The notes under the pieces are model-generated. The model worked only from the letters and a program-made list of their open reading frames with translations, was not told where the DNA came from and made no database searches. A program made the translations under genes and the position numbers. Of a stretch of 64,000 bases of DNA, positions 51,757-61,259 are shown one piece after another; positions within the stretch are counted from its first letter, which is position 1, and every line of letters begins with the position of its first letter. The DNA comes from Phycisphaeraceae bacterium (GTDB lineage Bacteria > Planctomycetota > Phycisphaerae > Phycisphaerales > UBA1924): assembly GCA_019636495.1 (NCBI GenBank), contig JAHBXL010000005.1:124001-188000 (forward strand), read 5' to 3'.

Positions 51757-52846
51757 GAACGCCCGAACCATCGACACCCTGGCCCGCTGGTTCCGCGCCA
51801 ATGCGCGAACGCTGCCGTGGCGCGGGCCGATCGGCGCTCCGCGCGACCCGTGGGCCGTGCTCGTTTCGGAGACCATGCTGCAACAGACTCAGGTCGCGCG
51901 AGTGCTCGAGCGATTCCCGCGGTTCATTCGGCGATTCCCGACCGCCCAATCGCTGGCCGCCGCGCCCGATCACGACGTGCTGGCGGAGTGGGCGGGCATG
52001 GGGTATTACCGGCGCGCCCGCAACCTGCACGCCGCGGCGAGGATGATCGTCGATCGCTTCGATGGCGCGGTGCCGCGAACCGTGGAGGATCTGCTTGCGC
52101 TTCCCGGCGTGGGCCGCTACACGGCCGGTGCGGTCGCGTCGATCGCCTTCGGGGATGTCGCGCCGATCGTGGATGGCAACGTGGCGCGGGTGCTGCTGCG
52201 CGTGCATGGGCGCAAGGCTCGTGTGGATGACCGTGAGACGCAGCGGTTCCTGTGGGAACAGGCTGCGAATCTCGCCGCGGCGGGCGCGAAAGGACGACAA
52301 GGCGCGGGCGTTGTGAACGAGGCGATCATGGAACTGGGCGCGACGGTGTGCCTGCCCGCGCCGGCGATGCCGCGATGCGAGGAGTGTCCGTTGGCGCGAT
52401 GGTGCGTTGCGCGGCGGGCGGGCGCGCAGGCCCGCATCCCGCTTCCCAGGGCCGCCGCGAACAAGAAGACGGTGTACTGCGCTTCGGCGGTGGTGGTCGA
52501 TTCCCGCGGGCGCGTGCTGCTGGAGCAGCGCGGCGACGGGGGGATGTGGGCGGGGCTGTGGCAAACGCCGACCATCGAGCGAACGGACCGCGCGCCCACG
52601 CGGGCGGAGTTGGCCCGGGCCGCGGGAATCGCCGCGCGCCAGTTGCACGCGTGCGGCGGCTTCACGCACACCACCACGCACCGCGAGGTGGAGTTTCGCG
52701 TGTACGCCGGAGCAGCGAAGCCGGTTCGCGAACGCGGCCGGTGGGTCGCGCCGGGGCGGCTTGGTGAGTTGGGATTATCGAGCGCGCAGCGCCGGGTGTT
52801 GTCGATCGGAGCGGGTGTTCTCAGGACCCCGACTCGGTCGCGCTGA
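51755..52846 (+). CDS. mutY: A/G-specific adenine DNA glycosylase MutY
   Basis: 363 residues from GTG 51755 (51752 is equivalent). LPWRG, ETMLQQTQV, the helix-hairpin-helix LPGVGRYTAGAV with catalytic Asp in VDGNVARV, and the iron-sulfur loop. The cluster spacing here is C-x8-C-x2-C-x5-C; the family usually has C-x6-C-x2-C-x5-C. A NUDIX-like C-terminal domain (GRVLLEQR...MWAGLWQTPT) reads 8-oxoG. Converges on pilB with a 26-bp overlap. Confidence 0.93.
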   Translation: MNARTIDTLARWFRANARTLPWRGPIGAPRDPWAVLVSETMLQQTQVARVLERFPRFIRRFPTAQSLAAAPDHDVLAEWAGMGYYRRARNLHAAARMIVDRFDGAVPRTVEDLLALPGVGRYTAGAVASIAFGDVAPIVDGNVARVLLRVHGRKARVDDRETQRFLWEQAANLAAAGAKGRQGAGVVNEAIMELGATVCLPAPAMPRCEECPLARWCVARRAGAQARIPLPRAAANKKTVYCASAVVVDSRGRVLLEQRGDGGMWAGLWQTPTIERTDRAPTRAELARAAGIAARQLHACGGFTHTTTHREVEFRVYAGAAKPVRERGRWVAPGRLGELGLSSAQRRVLSIGAGVLRTPTRSR

Positions 52847-54887
52847 GGACTTCCTGGATGGTCGTGAGGCCGCGCGCGACCTTGGACATGCCGTCGTTGC
52901 GGAGCGTGACCATGCCGCGCTCGATGCACAGTCGTCGGAACTCGGCGACGTTGGGGTTGCGGGCGATGATGTCGCGGAGTTGGTCATCCACGCTGAGCAG
53001 TTCGTAGATGCCGACGCGCCCGGAGTAGCCCGTGTTGCGGCACCTGTCGCATCCTTTGGCGACCCACACGCCGTCGGCGTCCATGCCGTTCATGCCGAGG
53101 AACTCGGCGAGTTCCTCGCCGGGCGGCTCGTTGGCCTTGCAGTGCGTGCAGAGGCGGCGGACCAGCCGCTGGGCCAGCACGGCGCGGACCGCCGCGCCGA
53201 TGAGAAACGGCTCCATGCCGATGTTCACCAGCCGGGTGATCGAGCCGGGCGCATCGTTGGTGTGCAGCGTGGAGAGCACCAGGTGGCCGGTGAGCGCGGC
53301 CTGCACGGCGGTCTGCGCGGTTTCCAGGTCGCGGATTTCGCCGAGCATGATGACGTCGGGGTCCTGGCGCAGCAGGGCCTTGAGCGCCTTGGCGAAGGTC
53401 ATGCCGATCTTGTCGTGCGTCTGCGTCTGCGTGATGCCGTCGAGGTGGTACTCGATGGGGTCTTCGACGGTTGAGACGTTCATGGACTGCTTGTCCATCT
53501 GCCGCAGCGAGGCGTAGAGCGTGGTGGTCTTGCCCGAGCCGGTGGGGCCGGTGACCAGCACGATGCCGTGGGGCTCGTCGATGGCTTTCTTCCAGATGAC
53601 CAGCGCTTCCTCGGAGAAGCCCAGGTCGTCGAGCCCGACGCTGATCGACTTGGTGTCGAGGATGCGGAGCACGGTCTTCTCGCCCGCGCCGTTGGGGAGC
53701 GTGGACATGCGGAGGTCGAGTTTGCGACCGGCGACGGTGCATCGGATGCGGCCGTCCTGCGGCAGACGGCGCTCGGAGATGTCCAGATTGGCCATGATCT
53801 TCAGTCGCGAGGTGATCGCGTTGGCCATTCCCGCGGGCGGGTGCATCATCTCGAACAGCACGCCGTCGATGCGGAAGCGCACCTTGAGTTTCTTCTCGGC
53901 CGGCTCGATGTGGATGTCCGATGCGCCTTCCTTCACGGCGGTCTGGATGATGTAGTTCACGTAGCGGATGACCGGGCTTTCTTCCGCGGCCTTCTCGAGG
54001 TCGACTTCCTGCGATTCCTTGGCCTTCTCGACCTGGACATCGCCCTCTTCGACCTCGTCGAGAATCTGCGAGAGATCGACCTCGCCGGCCTGATCGCCGC
54101 CGCCGACGATCTCGATGGCCCCGCGGATGTCGCTGGGCGGCACGACCACGAGTTTCACGCCGGTGACGCTCAGTCGGCGGCGGACCTCGTCGAGCAGGAA
54201 GACGTCGTCGGGGTTGGCCGCGCCGATCACGACGCGGGTCGGCGCGTTCGGGCCGCCGCCGACCTTGACGGTGCGGAGCGGCAGCACCAGGTTCTGCTTG
54301 CAGAACTCGGCGGTCAGGCGCTGCAGCATCACGCCATCGAACCCGCCATCGAGGCCCTTGTCCATGTCGACGCGCTCGAAGGGCACGCCCGCGAACGCCG
54401 CGACGCCCGCGCACAGTTTCACCTCGTCCCCGCCCTGCTCGATGAGCACGTCCATCAGCCGGCGGCCGGGGGAGGCCTTGAGGACGGTCTGCGCCGCGGT
54501 GTGCTGCTGGGGGGTGATCGCGCCGGTCTGCACGAGAAACTCGCCCAGCGGCGTCGCGGGCGCGTTGGCCTGGGCCCCGTCGGGCTGGTACACCGTGGAC
54601 ATCGCCGCGCCGACGTTGGGGCCGGTATGCGCCGGCCCTCGGACGGGCACGCTCGGGTCGTTCTCGACCGTCACAGACTCGCTGAACGATCGCTGCCCGC
54701 TTGGCACGGCGGGCAGTGTGGCAAACGACTGCTCCGCGGCGTCCACCGTGTGACGGCGCGCCGGCTCGGGCTCGGCGCTGGGAGATGCGGGCGGCGCGGG
54801 CCGCGTGCGCGGACGCGCGGGCGCATCGGCCTCCTGGCCTTCCACGCCGAGTTCGGTCAGGATGTCGTCGATGTCGAACTTGCCCAC
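52821..54887 (-). CDS. pilB: Type IV pilus assembly ATPase (PilB/GspE)
   Basis: 688 residues from GTG 54887. N-terminal GspE-N domain (about 112-260, LGEFLVQTGAITPQQ), then the motor domain with Walker A GPTGSGKTTTLYA, Asp box, GEIRDLETAQ Walker B, LSTLHTNDA His box, and a tetracysteine zinc site (CTHC...CDRC). Drives pilus extension or a type II-like secretion. Starts 7 nt after pilP, closing a pilM-N-O-P-B operon. Confidence 0.94.
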   Translation of the reverse strand: MGKFDIDDILTELGVEGQEADAPARPRTRPAPPASPSAEPEPARRHTVDAAEQSFATLPAVPSGQRSFSESVTVENDPSVPVRGPAHTGPNVGAAMSTVYQPDGAQANAPATPLGEFLVQTGAITPQQHTAAQTVLKASPGRRLMDVLIEQGGDEVKLCAGVAAFAGVPFERVDMDKGLDGGFDGVMLQRLTAEFCKQNLVLPLRTVKVGGGPNAPTRVVIGAANPDDVFLLDEVRRRLSVTGVKLVVVPPSDIRGAIEIVGGGDQAGEVDLSQILDEVEEGDVQVEKAKESQEVDLEKAAEESPVIRYVNYIIQTAVKEGASDIHIEPAEKKLKVRFRIDGVLFEMMHPPAGMANAITSRLKIMANLDISERRLPQDGRIRCTVAGRKLDLRMSTLPNGAGEKTVLRILDTKSISVGLDDLGFSEEALVIWKKAIDEPHGIVLVTGPTGSGKTTTLYASLRQMDKQSMNVSTVEDPIEYHLDGITQTQTHDKIGMTFAKALKALLRQDPDVIMLGEIRDLETAQTAVQAALTGHLVLSTLHTNDAPGSITRLVNIGMEPFLIGAAVRAVLAQRLVRRLCTHCKANEPPGEELAEFLGMNGMDADGVWVAKGCDRCRNTGYSGRVGIYELLSVDDQLRDIIARNPNVAEFRRLCIERGMVTLRNDGMSKVARGLTTIQEVLSATESGS

Positions 54888-54894
54888 GCGCGGC

Positions 54895-55629
54895 TCACTT
54901 CTTTCTCACGGACTTTCTGGGGTCGGACTGGTCGAGCGAGAGGGTGTAGGTCTGGCCGTCGGACTCGAGATCGACCTCGCGGGCGCGGATGGCGGTGACG
55001 GTGAACTCGCCGACGGTGTCGCCGACGCGGTACAGGTCGCCGCCGAGTCGCGCCACCGGCGTCGAACCGCCCATGATGGCGTTGACCTTGAGCGAAGCCA
55101 GTTCGCCGGCGACGCGCTTGGCGCGGGCCTCGGCGTCGCGGCGGACCCGCTCGGCGCGGGCACGCTCGGCCGCCTCGCTCGCGCCGTCGTCCACGGGTCC
55201 GCCATCGGTCGACAGGAGGTCGGCGAGGCGGAAGGGGTTCTTCTGCACCTGGTCCGCGGGGACTTGTGCGCCGGTGGTGGTCGCCTCCAGTTGCGCGAGC
55301 ACGCGCTTGTGGTCGGCGGTCTTGGAGCCCGGGGCCTTGGTCACGTCGTAATCGGGCATCTTGGTCGTGGCGAGCGCGCCCATGGGGCCAATGCCCGCCT
55401 GGCGCATGCCGTAGACCACGCCGCCCGCCGCGACGACCAGGAGGGCCAGCGCGATGGTCTGGGTCGAGCGCAGGCCCTTGCGCGCCGGGGCGACGGAGGG
55501 ATCCAAAGGGGGCGCATCGCCGGAGGCGGACATGGCCTCGAGGCGGAAGGTGCCGCCGACGACGCCGTCGGGCGCGGCTTCGGGCTTGTCGGCGGGGCCC
55601 TGGGGCGCGGTGGGGTTCAGGTTGGTCAT
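54895..55629 (-). CDS. PilP-like pilus assembly protein
   Basis: 244 residues with one transmembrane helix (about 60-80) and a C-terminal domain SLKVNAIMGGSTPVARLGGD..VGDTVGEFTVTAIRAREVDLES, the beta fold of PilP/GspC homology regions. A preceding NPFRL segment is also family-typical. PilP links the PilNO inner-membrane complex to the outer-membrane secretin. It has no lipobox, unlike proteobacterial PilP. The start overlaps pilO by 4 bp. Confidence 0.72.
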   Translation of the reverse strand: MTNLNPTAPQGPADKPEAAPDGVVGGTFRLEAMSASGDAPPLDPSVAPARKGLRSTQTIALALLVVAAGGVVYGMRQAGIGPMGALATTKMPDYDVTKAPGSKTADHKRVLAQLEATTTGAQVPADQVQKNPFRLADLLSTDGGPVDDGASEAAERARAERVRRDAEARAKRVAGELASLKVNAIMGGSTPVARLGGDLYRVGDTVGEFTVTAIRAREVDLESDGQTYTLSLDQSDPRKSVRKK

Positions 55630-56174
55630 TTGGCGTCGCTCCCTTCGCCCTCGTAGAAGATCGACAGGACGAGTTTGGTCTTCATCTCGCCGTCGACCTT
55701 GTCCGAGCGCACGATGGAGAAGTCGGGGATGCGCATGATGCGCGGCAGTTGCTCGAGTTCGAGCAGGAACTGGTAGAAGCCGTCGAAGTCGCCGGTGATC
55801 TCGAGGTCGATGGGTTGCTCCATCGCGAGCCCGGCGGTCGTGACCTTGTCGGACTTCTTGAACTGGGGGACGCGCAGGCTGCTCTTGCCCGCCAGGCCCG
55901 AGACCTGGCGGAGGACGTTGTCCATCTCCTTGGTGCTGGGCAGGCGGGACTGGATGGCCTCGATGGCGCGTTTGACCTGGTCGTTGGCGCGGGCGAGGTC
56001 CTCGGTCTGCGAGGTCGCCTGGCGCAGTTTCTCGAGCATGGCCTGCTTGTGCTCGATCTCCTTCTTGGCCTTGGCGATCTCCTCGTTCTGAGGCTTGAAC
56101 ACCAGGAAGTATGAGGCGATCGGCAGCGCGAGCAGCACGCCGAGGAAGAGCAGTTGTCGGATGGCGGCGTTCAT
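55626..56174 (-). CDS. pilO: Pilus assembly protein PilO
   Basis: 182 residues: N-terminal helix (QLLFLGVLLALPIASYFLVF), coiled coil (about 30-85) and a ferredoxin-like domain with PIDLEITGDFDGFYQFLLEL, typical of PilO. Forms an inner-membrane heterodimer with PilN. 7 bp after pilN, ATGA-overlap with the pilP gene. Confidence 0.88.
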   Translation of the reverse strand: MNAAIRQLLFLGVLLALPIASYFLVFKPQNEEIAKAKKEIEHKQAMLEKLRQATSQTEDLARANDQVKRAIEAIQSRLPSTKEMDNVLRQVSGLAGKSSLRVPQFKKSDKVTTAGLAMEQPIDLEITGDFDGFYQFLLELEQLPRIMRIPDFSIVRSDKVDGEMKTKLVLSIFYEGEGSDAK

Positions 56175-56181
56175 GGGTGGG

Positions 56182-57039
56182 TCAGTCCTTTCCGCCGGAT
56201 TGCGCCGCGTCGGTAAGTTCGCGCGGCTGGGTCGGGTCCATGGGATCGACGTTCAGGATGCGTCCGCCGCCGGCCATGCCCGGTCGCGGCGGGAGGCGGG
56301 GCACCTGCAGGGGCTCGATGTGCCGGGCATCCGCGTTGGTGCGGACCATGCACTCGATGCGGAACTTGCGCATGCGCAGTTCTTCAACCTTCACGTCGCC
56401 CGAGTACAGGATCTCGACCTTCTCGAGGAGCGGGCAGTCGACCAGGGCCCGGTGGTAATCGGCGATCTCCTCGTCGGCTCCGGCCAGGCCGAGGATCTCG
56501 ACCTTGAACTCGAATCGTGGCGGCGCGGGCTTGGGCGGCGGCTCGGGCTTCTCGCCGGGCTTGGGCGCGCCGGGGCGCGCCGTGGCGAGGGTTCGGGGCT
56601 GGCCCGCCCTGGGCTGGTTGGCCGCGGGCCTGGGCTTGGGCTCGGCCAGGCGCTTGCTCTTCAGGTTCAACTCGGTGAGGGTGAGTTCCTGCGGCATGCG
56701 GTTGATGAGTTCGGCCAGCAGGATCGACCGGGGCACCTTCTCGATCAGCGCGGTCGTCACTTCCGCCTTCTCCAGCATCTCCTGCTTCTGAGCCTCGAGC
56801 ACCTTGAGTTGCTCGATCTTGGCGGTCTCGGTCGCGTAGTGGCGGTTGATCTCCTGCTGTCGGGCCTTGACGGTCGACCATTGGCGGTTGGTCACGAAGA
56901 ACGCGCCCACGACGCCGAGTGTCACAACGATGAACAGGAAGACCGCGATGAACAGGTTCCTGTTCTCCGCCTTCTTCTCGATGTAGTCCTCCGGCAGGAA
57001 GGACCCGCCCGTGCCCGGGCGGCGGTGATAGAAACTCAT
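56182..57039 (-). CDS. pilN: Pilus assembly protein PilN
   Basis: 285 residues: short cytoplasmic part with FLPEDYIEKKAENR, one helix (FIAVFLFIVVTLGVVGAFFV), coiled coil (about 60-105) and the LLAELINRMPQELTLTELNL segment of PilN. A Pro-rich insert (about 130-185) extends it beyond the usual ~180 residues. Links cytoplasmic PilM to the periplasmic PilO/PilP. Confidence 0.87.
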   Translation of the reverse strand: MSFYHRRPGTGGSFLPEDYIEKKAENRNLFIAVFLFIVVTLGVVGAFFVTNRQWSTVKARQQEINRHYATETAKIEQLKVLEAQKQEMLEKAEVTTALIEKVPRSILLAELINRMPQELTLTELNLKSKRLAEPKPRPAANQPRAGQPRTLATARPGAPKPGEKPEPPPKPAPPRFEFKVEILGLAGADEEIADYHRALVDCPLLEKVEILYSGDVKVEELRMRKFRIECMVRTNADARHIEPLQVPRLPPRPGMAGGGRILNVDPMDPTQPRELTDAAQSGGKD

Positions 57040-57094
57040 GCCTTGCTCCTTGGCGATGCGGCGATCCGGCGATCCATGCGTTCAACTCCGGGGT

Positions 57095-58387
57095 CTACAG
57101 GTCCGGCGGGCACAGCGACAGGCCGAACGCGACGGTCCAGCCCGGCTGCGGCTGCGAGAAATCCACTCCGATGCACGCCTCGTGGCCGGTTCGGGCCATC
57201 CGCGCCACCGGGTCGGCGACCTGCGCGGCAAGGCGGATCCGCCGCGCCACCTGCTGGCACAGCCCGCGGTGGCGCGACTCGCCCCCGAACAGGATCGCCC
57301 GCTGCACTTTGCGGCCGGGGAAGATGGCCTCGTAGTACCGCAGGCAACCCGCGACTTCGTCGGTCAGCACTTCCAACTGGTCGCAGAGGTCGAACTCCTC
57401 GGTCGAGACGGTCGCCGGCGGCTGGCTCAGCACGTCGCCGCTTGCGCCGGGCGCGGGCAGGCCGATACGGCGCTCGTCCTCGACGGCGACCGTCGCATCT
57501 GCTTGGCCGGGCTCGTCACTCTCCGCGGTGCGCCGCCGGCCGGCGTTCATCAGCGCCAGACCCGCCGCGCCGGGTGTCTTGGGCGACGGCGCGGGGTGCG
57601 CGACCAGTTCCGCGGCGGAAAGCCGGCGGGCACGTGCCTCGACGATCTGCACGTCCAGCGCGCGGGCGACGGCCTCGTCGAACTCGGCCCCCGCCATCGG
57701 CACGGTCTTGGCGAACACCAGATTGGTGCCGTGGCCGATGGCGACCTTGGTCGTCCCGTGGGCCAGGTCCAGATACAGCGTCGCGAGATGGGCATCGTCG
57801 GCACGCCGGTTGATGTGCGCGAACGCCGCCATCGTCGTCGAGAACTCCGGATGCATCCCCACGCACTCCAGCCGGGCCTCGCGCAGCGCGATCATCATGC
57901 GGCCGACCATCTCCCTCGCCGCGGCCAGGCAGATGACCTCGGTCTTGCCCGCGCCCGAGCCGACGGGCTGAGCGCCTTCGACGGGCACGTGGCGGTAGAT
58001 CAGCGCCTCGGGCGGACAGGCCAGGTGCTGGTGCACGGCGGCCTCGACCAGCGACTTGAGTTCCACGCCCTCGGCCCGGGGGAACTGCATGTGCTTGCAG
58101 AACATGTGGGCCGCGGGGATCGCGCACATCGCGCGGCGACCCTTGAACCCGGCCGAGCGGATGAGTTTCGGCAGCGCCTGAAACTGGAAGGCGAAGCGCT
58201 TGCCCGCGTCGTGGCGGATGTTGTCGGGCACTTCGACCGCCGCCGCGGCGATCAACGACGGAGCCTCGCCGCCCTCGAGTTGGAGAACCTTGAGGCTTGA
58301 GGCGCCGAAATCGATGGCGATCGGCAGCGTCCCGAGGGCCAGTTGGCCCATCGCGGCGGACTTCATGCGGCCGAACGAGAACGCCAT
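57095..58387 (-). CDS. pilM: Pilus assembly protein PilM (actin-like ATPase)
   Basis: 430 residues from ATG 58387, GGGAGG upstream. Actin-like fold with PIAIDFGASSLKVLQL, YLDLAHGTTKVAI and the phosphate-2 region, then AILFGGESRHRG. A ~70-residue disordered insert (about 275-340) separates the subdomains. First gene of the pil operon. Confidence 0.9.
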   Translation of the reverse strand: MAFSFGRMKSAAMGQLALGTLPIAIDFGASSLKVLQLEGGEAPSLIAAAAVEVPDNIRHDAGKRFAFQFQALPKLIRSAGFKGRRAMCAIPAAHMFCKHMQFPRAEGVELKSLVEAAVHQHLACPPEALIYRHVPVEGAQPVGSGAGKTEVICLAAAREMVGRMMIALREARLECVGMHPEFSTTMAAFAHINRRADDAHLATLYLDLAHGTTKVAIGHGTNLVFAKTVPMAGAEFDEAVARALDVQIVEARARRLSAAELVAHPAPSPKTPGAAGLALMNAGRRRTAESDEPGQADATVAVEDERRIGLPAPGASGDVLSQPPATVSTEEFDLCDQLEVLTDEVAGCLRYYEAIFPGRKVQRAILFGGESRHRGLCQQVARRIRLAAQVADPVARMARTGHEACIGVDFSQPQPGWTVAFGLSLCPPDL

Positions 58388-58571
58388 GAACAAACGCCTC
58401 CCGGCGCGATGCCCAGCGCCGACCTCGGCGCGCGGGAACCGCACCGGGCGAGCATCGACGCGCGGAGCGGGGGTGTTGAGAGAGGCTGTGCCGGGAAGGG
58501 CCGGGCGTACCGTCGGTGACGGAACATCCCGACCAGAGCGCGCCGCCGCGCACGTCGCTCGCGGGCGAGGA

Positions 58572-59300
58572 TCAGGTCCGAGAACCGGCGATGGCCGCGG
58601 CGATATCTGTCAGGCGGGCGAGTGCGCCGCGCAGGTCCCACCGCTGGAGCGCGCGGTCGCCGGTGGTGTTGCTGACGGTGCGCAGTTCGGCGAAACGCGT
58701 CTGGGGAGAGACGCGGGCCAGCACATGTCCGATCGCCGCGCCCTCCATCGCCTCGGCCGCCGCGCCGGTTCGCAGGGCCACCGCGCGAGCCAGCGCATCG
58801 GTGCCCGAGCACGTCGAAACCGTTGCCACCGGCGCGATGCGTGCTGCCAGCGGCGCGAGCGCCCCGCGCAGAACCTCGTCGCACGCGATGCCCACCCCCG
58901 CGAACGGGCCGAGCGCAAAGCCCATCCCGGGCAGGGTCTGCCAGCCCGCTTCCGTCTGCACGCCCTCGTCGGCATAGACCGAGACCGAAGCCAGAACGGC
59001 CTCGCCGATCCGGGGCGCGTTGTCGATCGGCAGCGACCCGCACACGCCGAGGTTCACGACGACTCCGAAATCCGGCCCGCGGATCGCCGCGGCCGCGCCG
59101 GCGTTGACCTTTCCGACCCCCGTCTCCACCAGGTCGATGCCCTCGGCCAACGGCCGGAGCGGCCAGCCCCACGCTGCATCTGCCCGGGCCTCGATCGATG
59201 CGACGCGAAATCCCGATTCGACCGCGCGGGCCTCGGCCGGGGCGGCGACGACCAACAACACCCGGCCGTTCTTCGATATCTCGCGGAGCAATGCGGCCAT
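58572..59300 (-). CDS. mqnB: Futalosine hydrolase / nucleoside phosphorylase-like (MqnB)
   Basis: 242 residues from ATG 59300. TGVGKVNAGAAAA, VNLGVCGSLP, EAMEGAAIGHV and RTVSNTTGDRALQRWD are the MqnB/MTAN pattern; STCSGTDALA favours futalosine hydrolase. It would act in the futalosine menaquinone pathway; other mqn genes are not in the window. 271 bp from the pilM start. Confidence 0.75.
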   Translation of the reverse strand: MAALLREISKNGRVLLVVAAPAEARAVESGFRVASIEARADAAWGWPLRPLAEGIDLVETGVGKVNAGAAAAIRGPDFGVVVNLGVCGSLPIDNAPRIGEAVLASVSVYADEGVQTEAGWQTLPGMGFALGPFAGVGIACDEVLRGALAPLAARIAPVATVSTCSGTDALARAVALRTGAAAEAMEGAAIGHVLARVSPQTRFAELRTVSNTTGDRALQRWDLRGALARLTDIAAAIAGSRT

Positions 59301-59307
59301 GCGGCCT

Positions 59308-59313
59308 AGGGTA
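59308..59313 (-). promoter_or_regulatory. mqnB: -10-like TACCCT for mqnB
   Basis: On the minus strand TACCCT ends 7 nt before ATG 59300, without a Shine-Dalgarno, consistent with leaderless transcription. It lies in the 123-bp divergent spacer with the adaptor gene. Confidence 0.35.
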
Positions 59314-59423
59314 CCGCCGCAAACGCCCGGACAAGCCCCTGACCTGTCAACCGAGCCGCGTCCGAGCGGTTGAATCCTCCATCGGCGGCGCACATTCCGC
59401 CGATTCCCGTTTCGGAGACCACG

Positions 59424-61259
59424 ATGCCCACGAACGACCGATCCGGCCCTGCAACCCAGCCCCGAGCCCGCGGCACAGCGCTGCGCCGCGGGCTGTTCGG
59501 CCTGTGCGCCGCGGTGGTCCTCGTCGGGGCGGGCGTGCTGGTGGCGATGTCACCGATGCCGGCGCAGCCGGCCAAGACCAGGGCACAGGCCGCGGCGGTG
59601 GACGTGGCGACGGTCTCGCGGATGGACTTTGACGTGACGACGACGGCGACGGGGGACCTGCGCACGCGCAACCAGATCGAGATCCGCAACCGGATCGATT
59701 CGGACACGACGATCATCGAGATCATCGAGGAGGGTCGGCGGGTGCGGGCCGGCGACGTGCTGGTGCGGCTGAACGCCGAGCCGATGCAGGAGCGGCTGGA
59801 CACCGAGTCGCTGGAGATCGACTCGGTCCGTGCCGCGTTGGTGGAGGCTGAGCAGGGCTACGCGATCCAGATTTCGGAGAACGACTCGGCGCTTCGCGCG
59901 GCGAAACTCAAACTCGCGCTGGCGACTCTCGATCTTGAGAAGTGGCGCTCCGGGCAGGTCGTCAGCAAGAGGATGGAACTGGCGCACAGCCACGACCGCG
60001 CGGAAAAGGAAGAGAAGCGTCTGGGCGAGAAGTTCGAGAGGAGCAAGAGTCTCTACGAGCGCGGCTACTACAGCAAGGACCTGCTGCGACAGGACGAACT
60101 TGCGTGGGAGCAGTCGGTCTCGGACCTGGCCCGTCGCAAACTGGACATCCGCGTGTACGAGGAGTTTGAGCACATCCGCGACGAGCGGCAGAAACTCTCC
60201 GACGTCGAGGAGGCGGAAGCGGAGGTCGATCGCGTCGAGCGGCAGAACATCAGCCGGCTGGCCAGCAAGGAGGCGACGCTCAACAACCGGCGCCAGGCGC
60301 TGGTCATCCGCGATCAGCGGTTGACCAAACTGCGCGAGCAACTGGCCGCGGCGGAGATCCGCGCGCCGTCCGACGGCCTGGTCGTATATGGCACGAGCAT
60401 CGAGCAGAGTCGCTGGGGCGGTGACGAGGGACCGATGCAGGTCGGTACGCGCGTGTTCCCCAACCAGTTGCTGATCGTCCTGCCCGACACCAGCGAGATG
60501 ATCGCGGCGGTGAAGGTGCACGAGAGTCTGGCCGGTCGGGTGCGGCCGGGGCAGGCGGTGACGGTGAAGGTCGACGCGGTCGGCGATGCGCGATTCCCCG
60601 GGCGTGTCGAGTCCATCGGCGTTCTGGCCGAGCAGACCTCGCGCTGGATGGACCCGAACCTTCGCGAGTACACCGTGCGCATCGCGCTGGACCGCGAGGT
60701 GATCTCCTCCGGGCGCGGCGCGGACCTGAAGCCCTCGATGCGTTGCGAGGCCGAGATCACCCTCGGCCACGTGGCCGATGCGCTGGCCGTGCCGGTGCAG
60801 GCGGTCTTCAACGAGGGCCCGGTGCGCTACGTGCACGTTCAGGAAGCGGGATCGTCGCAGTTTGTGCGCAGACCGGTGCTGCTGGGTCAGCGTTCGGATC
60901 GGTTTGCCGAGGTTCGCGCCGGGCTTTCCGTCGGCGAGCGTGTGCTGGCGCGCAGGCCGACGCCCAACGAGATCCGTGCGCGACCGTGGGACGAGAAGGA
61001 ACTCGCCGCGGTCGGCCTGAAACTCGGCGAGCAGGGACAGGTTGTTTCCATCGCGGGCGGCGAGGGCGACGGTCGCGGGGCGGGCCGCCCGGGCGGACCG
61101 GCCGGTCCCAACGCGCGGCCGCAGCGACCCGGTCCGGCCCGCGTGCCGGCCGAGCCCCAGGAGAACGGCGGTTCGGGCGGTGCGCCCGCGGCCAGCGCGG
61201 CGCCTCAGCCCGCCGCGGCCGGCGTCAGCGCCGACCCGAGCACGCCGCCGACAAACTGA
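59424..61259 (+). CDS. HlyD/RND-type periplasmic adaptor protein
   Basis: 611 residues from ATG 59424, GGAG 6 nt upstream. One N-terminal helix (LFGLCAAVVLVGAGVLVAMS), lipoyl halves (TTTATGDLRTRNQIEIRN; APSDGLVVYGT), a long coiled coil (about 130-310), beta-barrel and a Pro/Gly-rich C-terminal tail (about 550-611). Adaptor of a tripartite or ABC export system; the pump gene is not in the window. Overlaps the convergent HD-GYP gene by 55 bp. Confidence 0.87.
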   Translation: MPTNDRSGPATQPRARGTALRRGLFGLCAAVVLVGAGVLVAMSPMPAQPAKTRAQAAAVDVATVSRMDFDVTTTATGDLRTRNQIEIRNRIDSDTTIIEIIEEGRRVRAGDVLVRLNAEPMQERLDTESLEIDSVRAALVEAEQGYAIQISENDSALRAAKLKLALATLDLEKWRSGQVVSKRMELAHSHDRAEKEEKRLGEKFERSKSLYERGYYSKDLLRQDELAWEQSVSDLARRKLDIRVYEEFEHIRDERQKLSDVEEAEAEVDRVERQNISRLASKEATLNNRRQALVIRDQRLTKLREQLAAAEIRAPSDGLVVYGTSIEQSRWGGDEGPMQVGTRVFPNQLLIVLPDTSEMIAAVKVHESLAGRVRPGQAVTVKVDAVGDARFPGRVESIGVLAEQTSRWMDPNLREYTVRIALDREVISSGRGADLKPSMRCEAEITLGHVADALAVPVQAVFNEGPVRYVHVQEAGSSQFVRRPVLLGQRSDRFAEVRAGLSVGERVLARRPTPNEIRARPWDEKELAAVGLKLGEQGQVVSIAGGEGDGRGAGRPGGPAGPNARPQRPGPARVPAEPQENGGSGGAPAASAAPQPAAAGVSADPSTPPTN

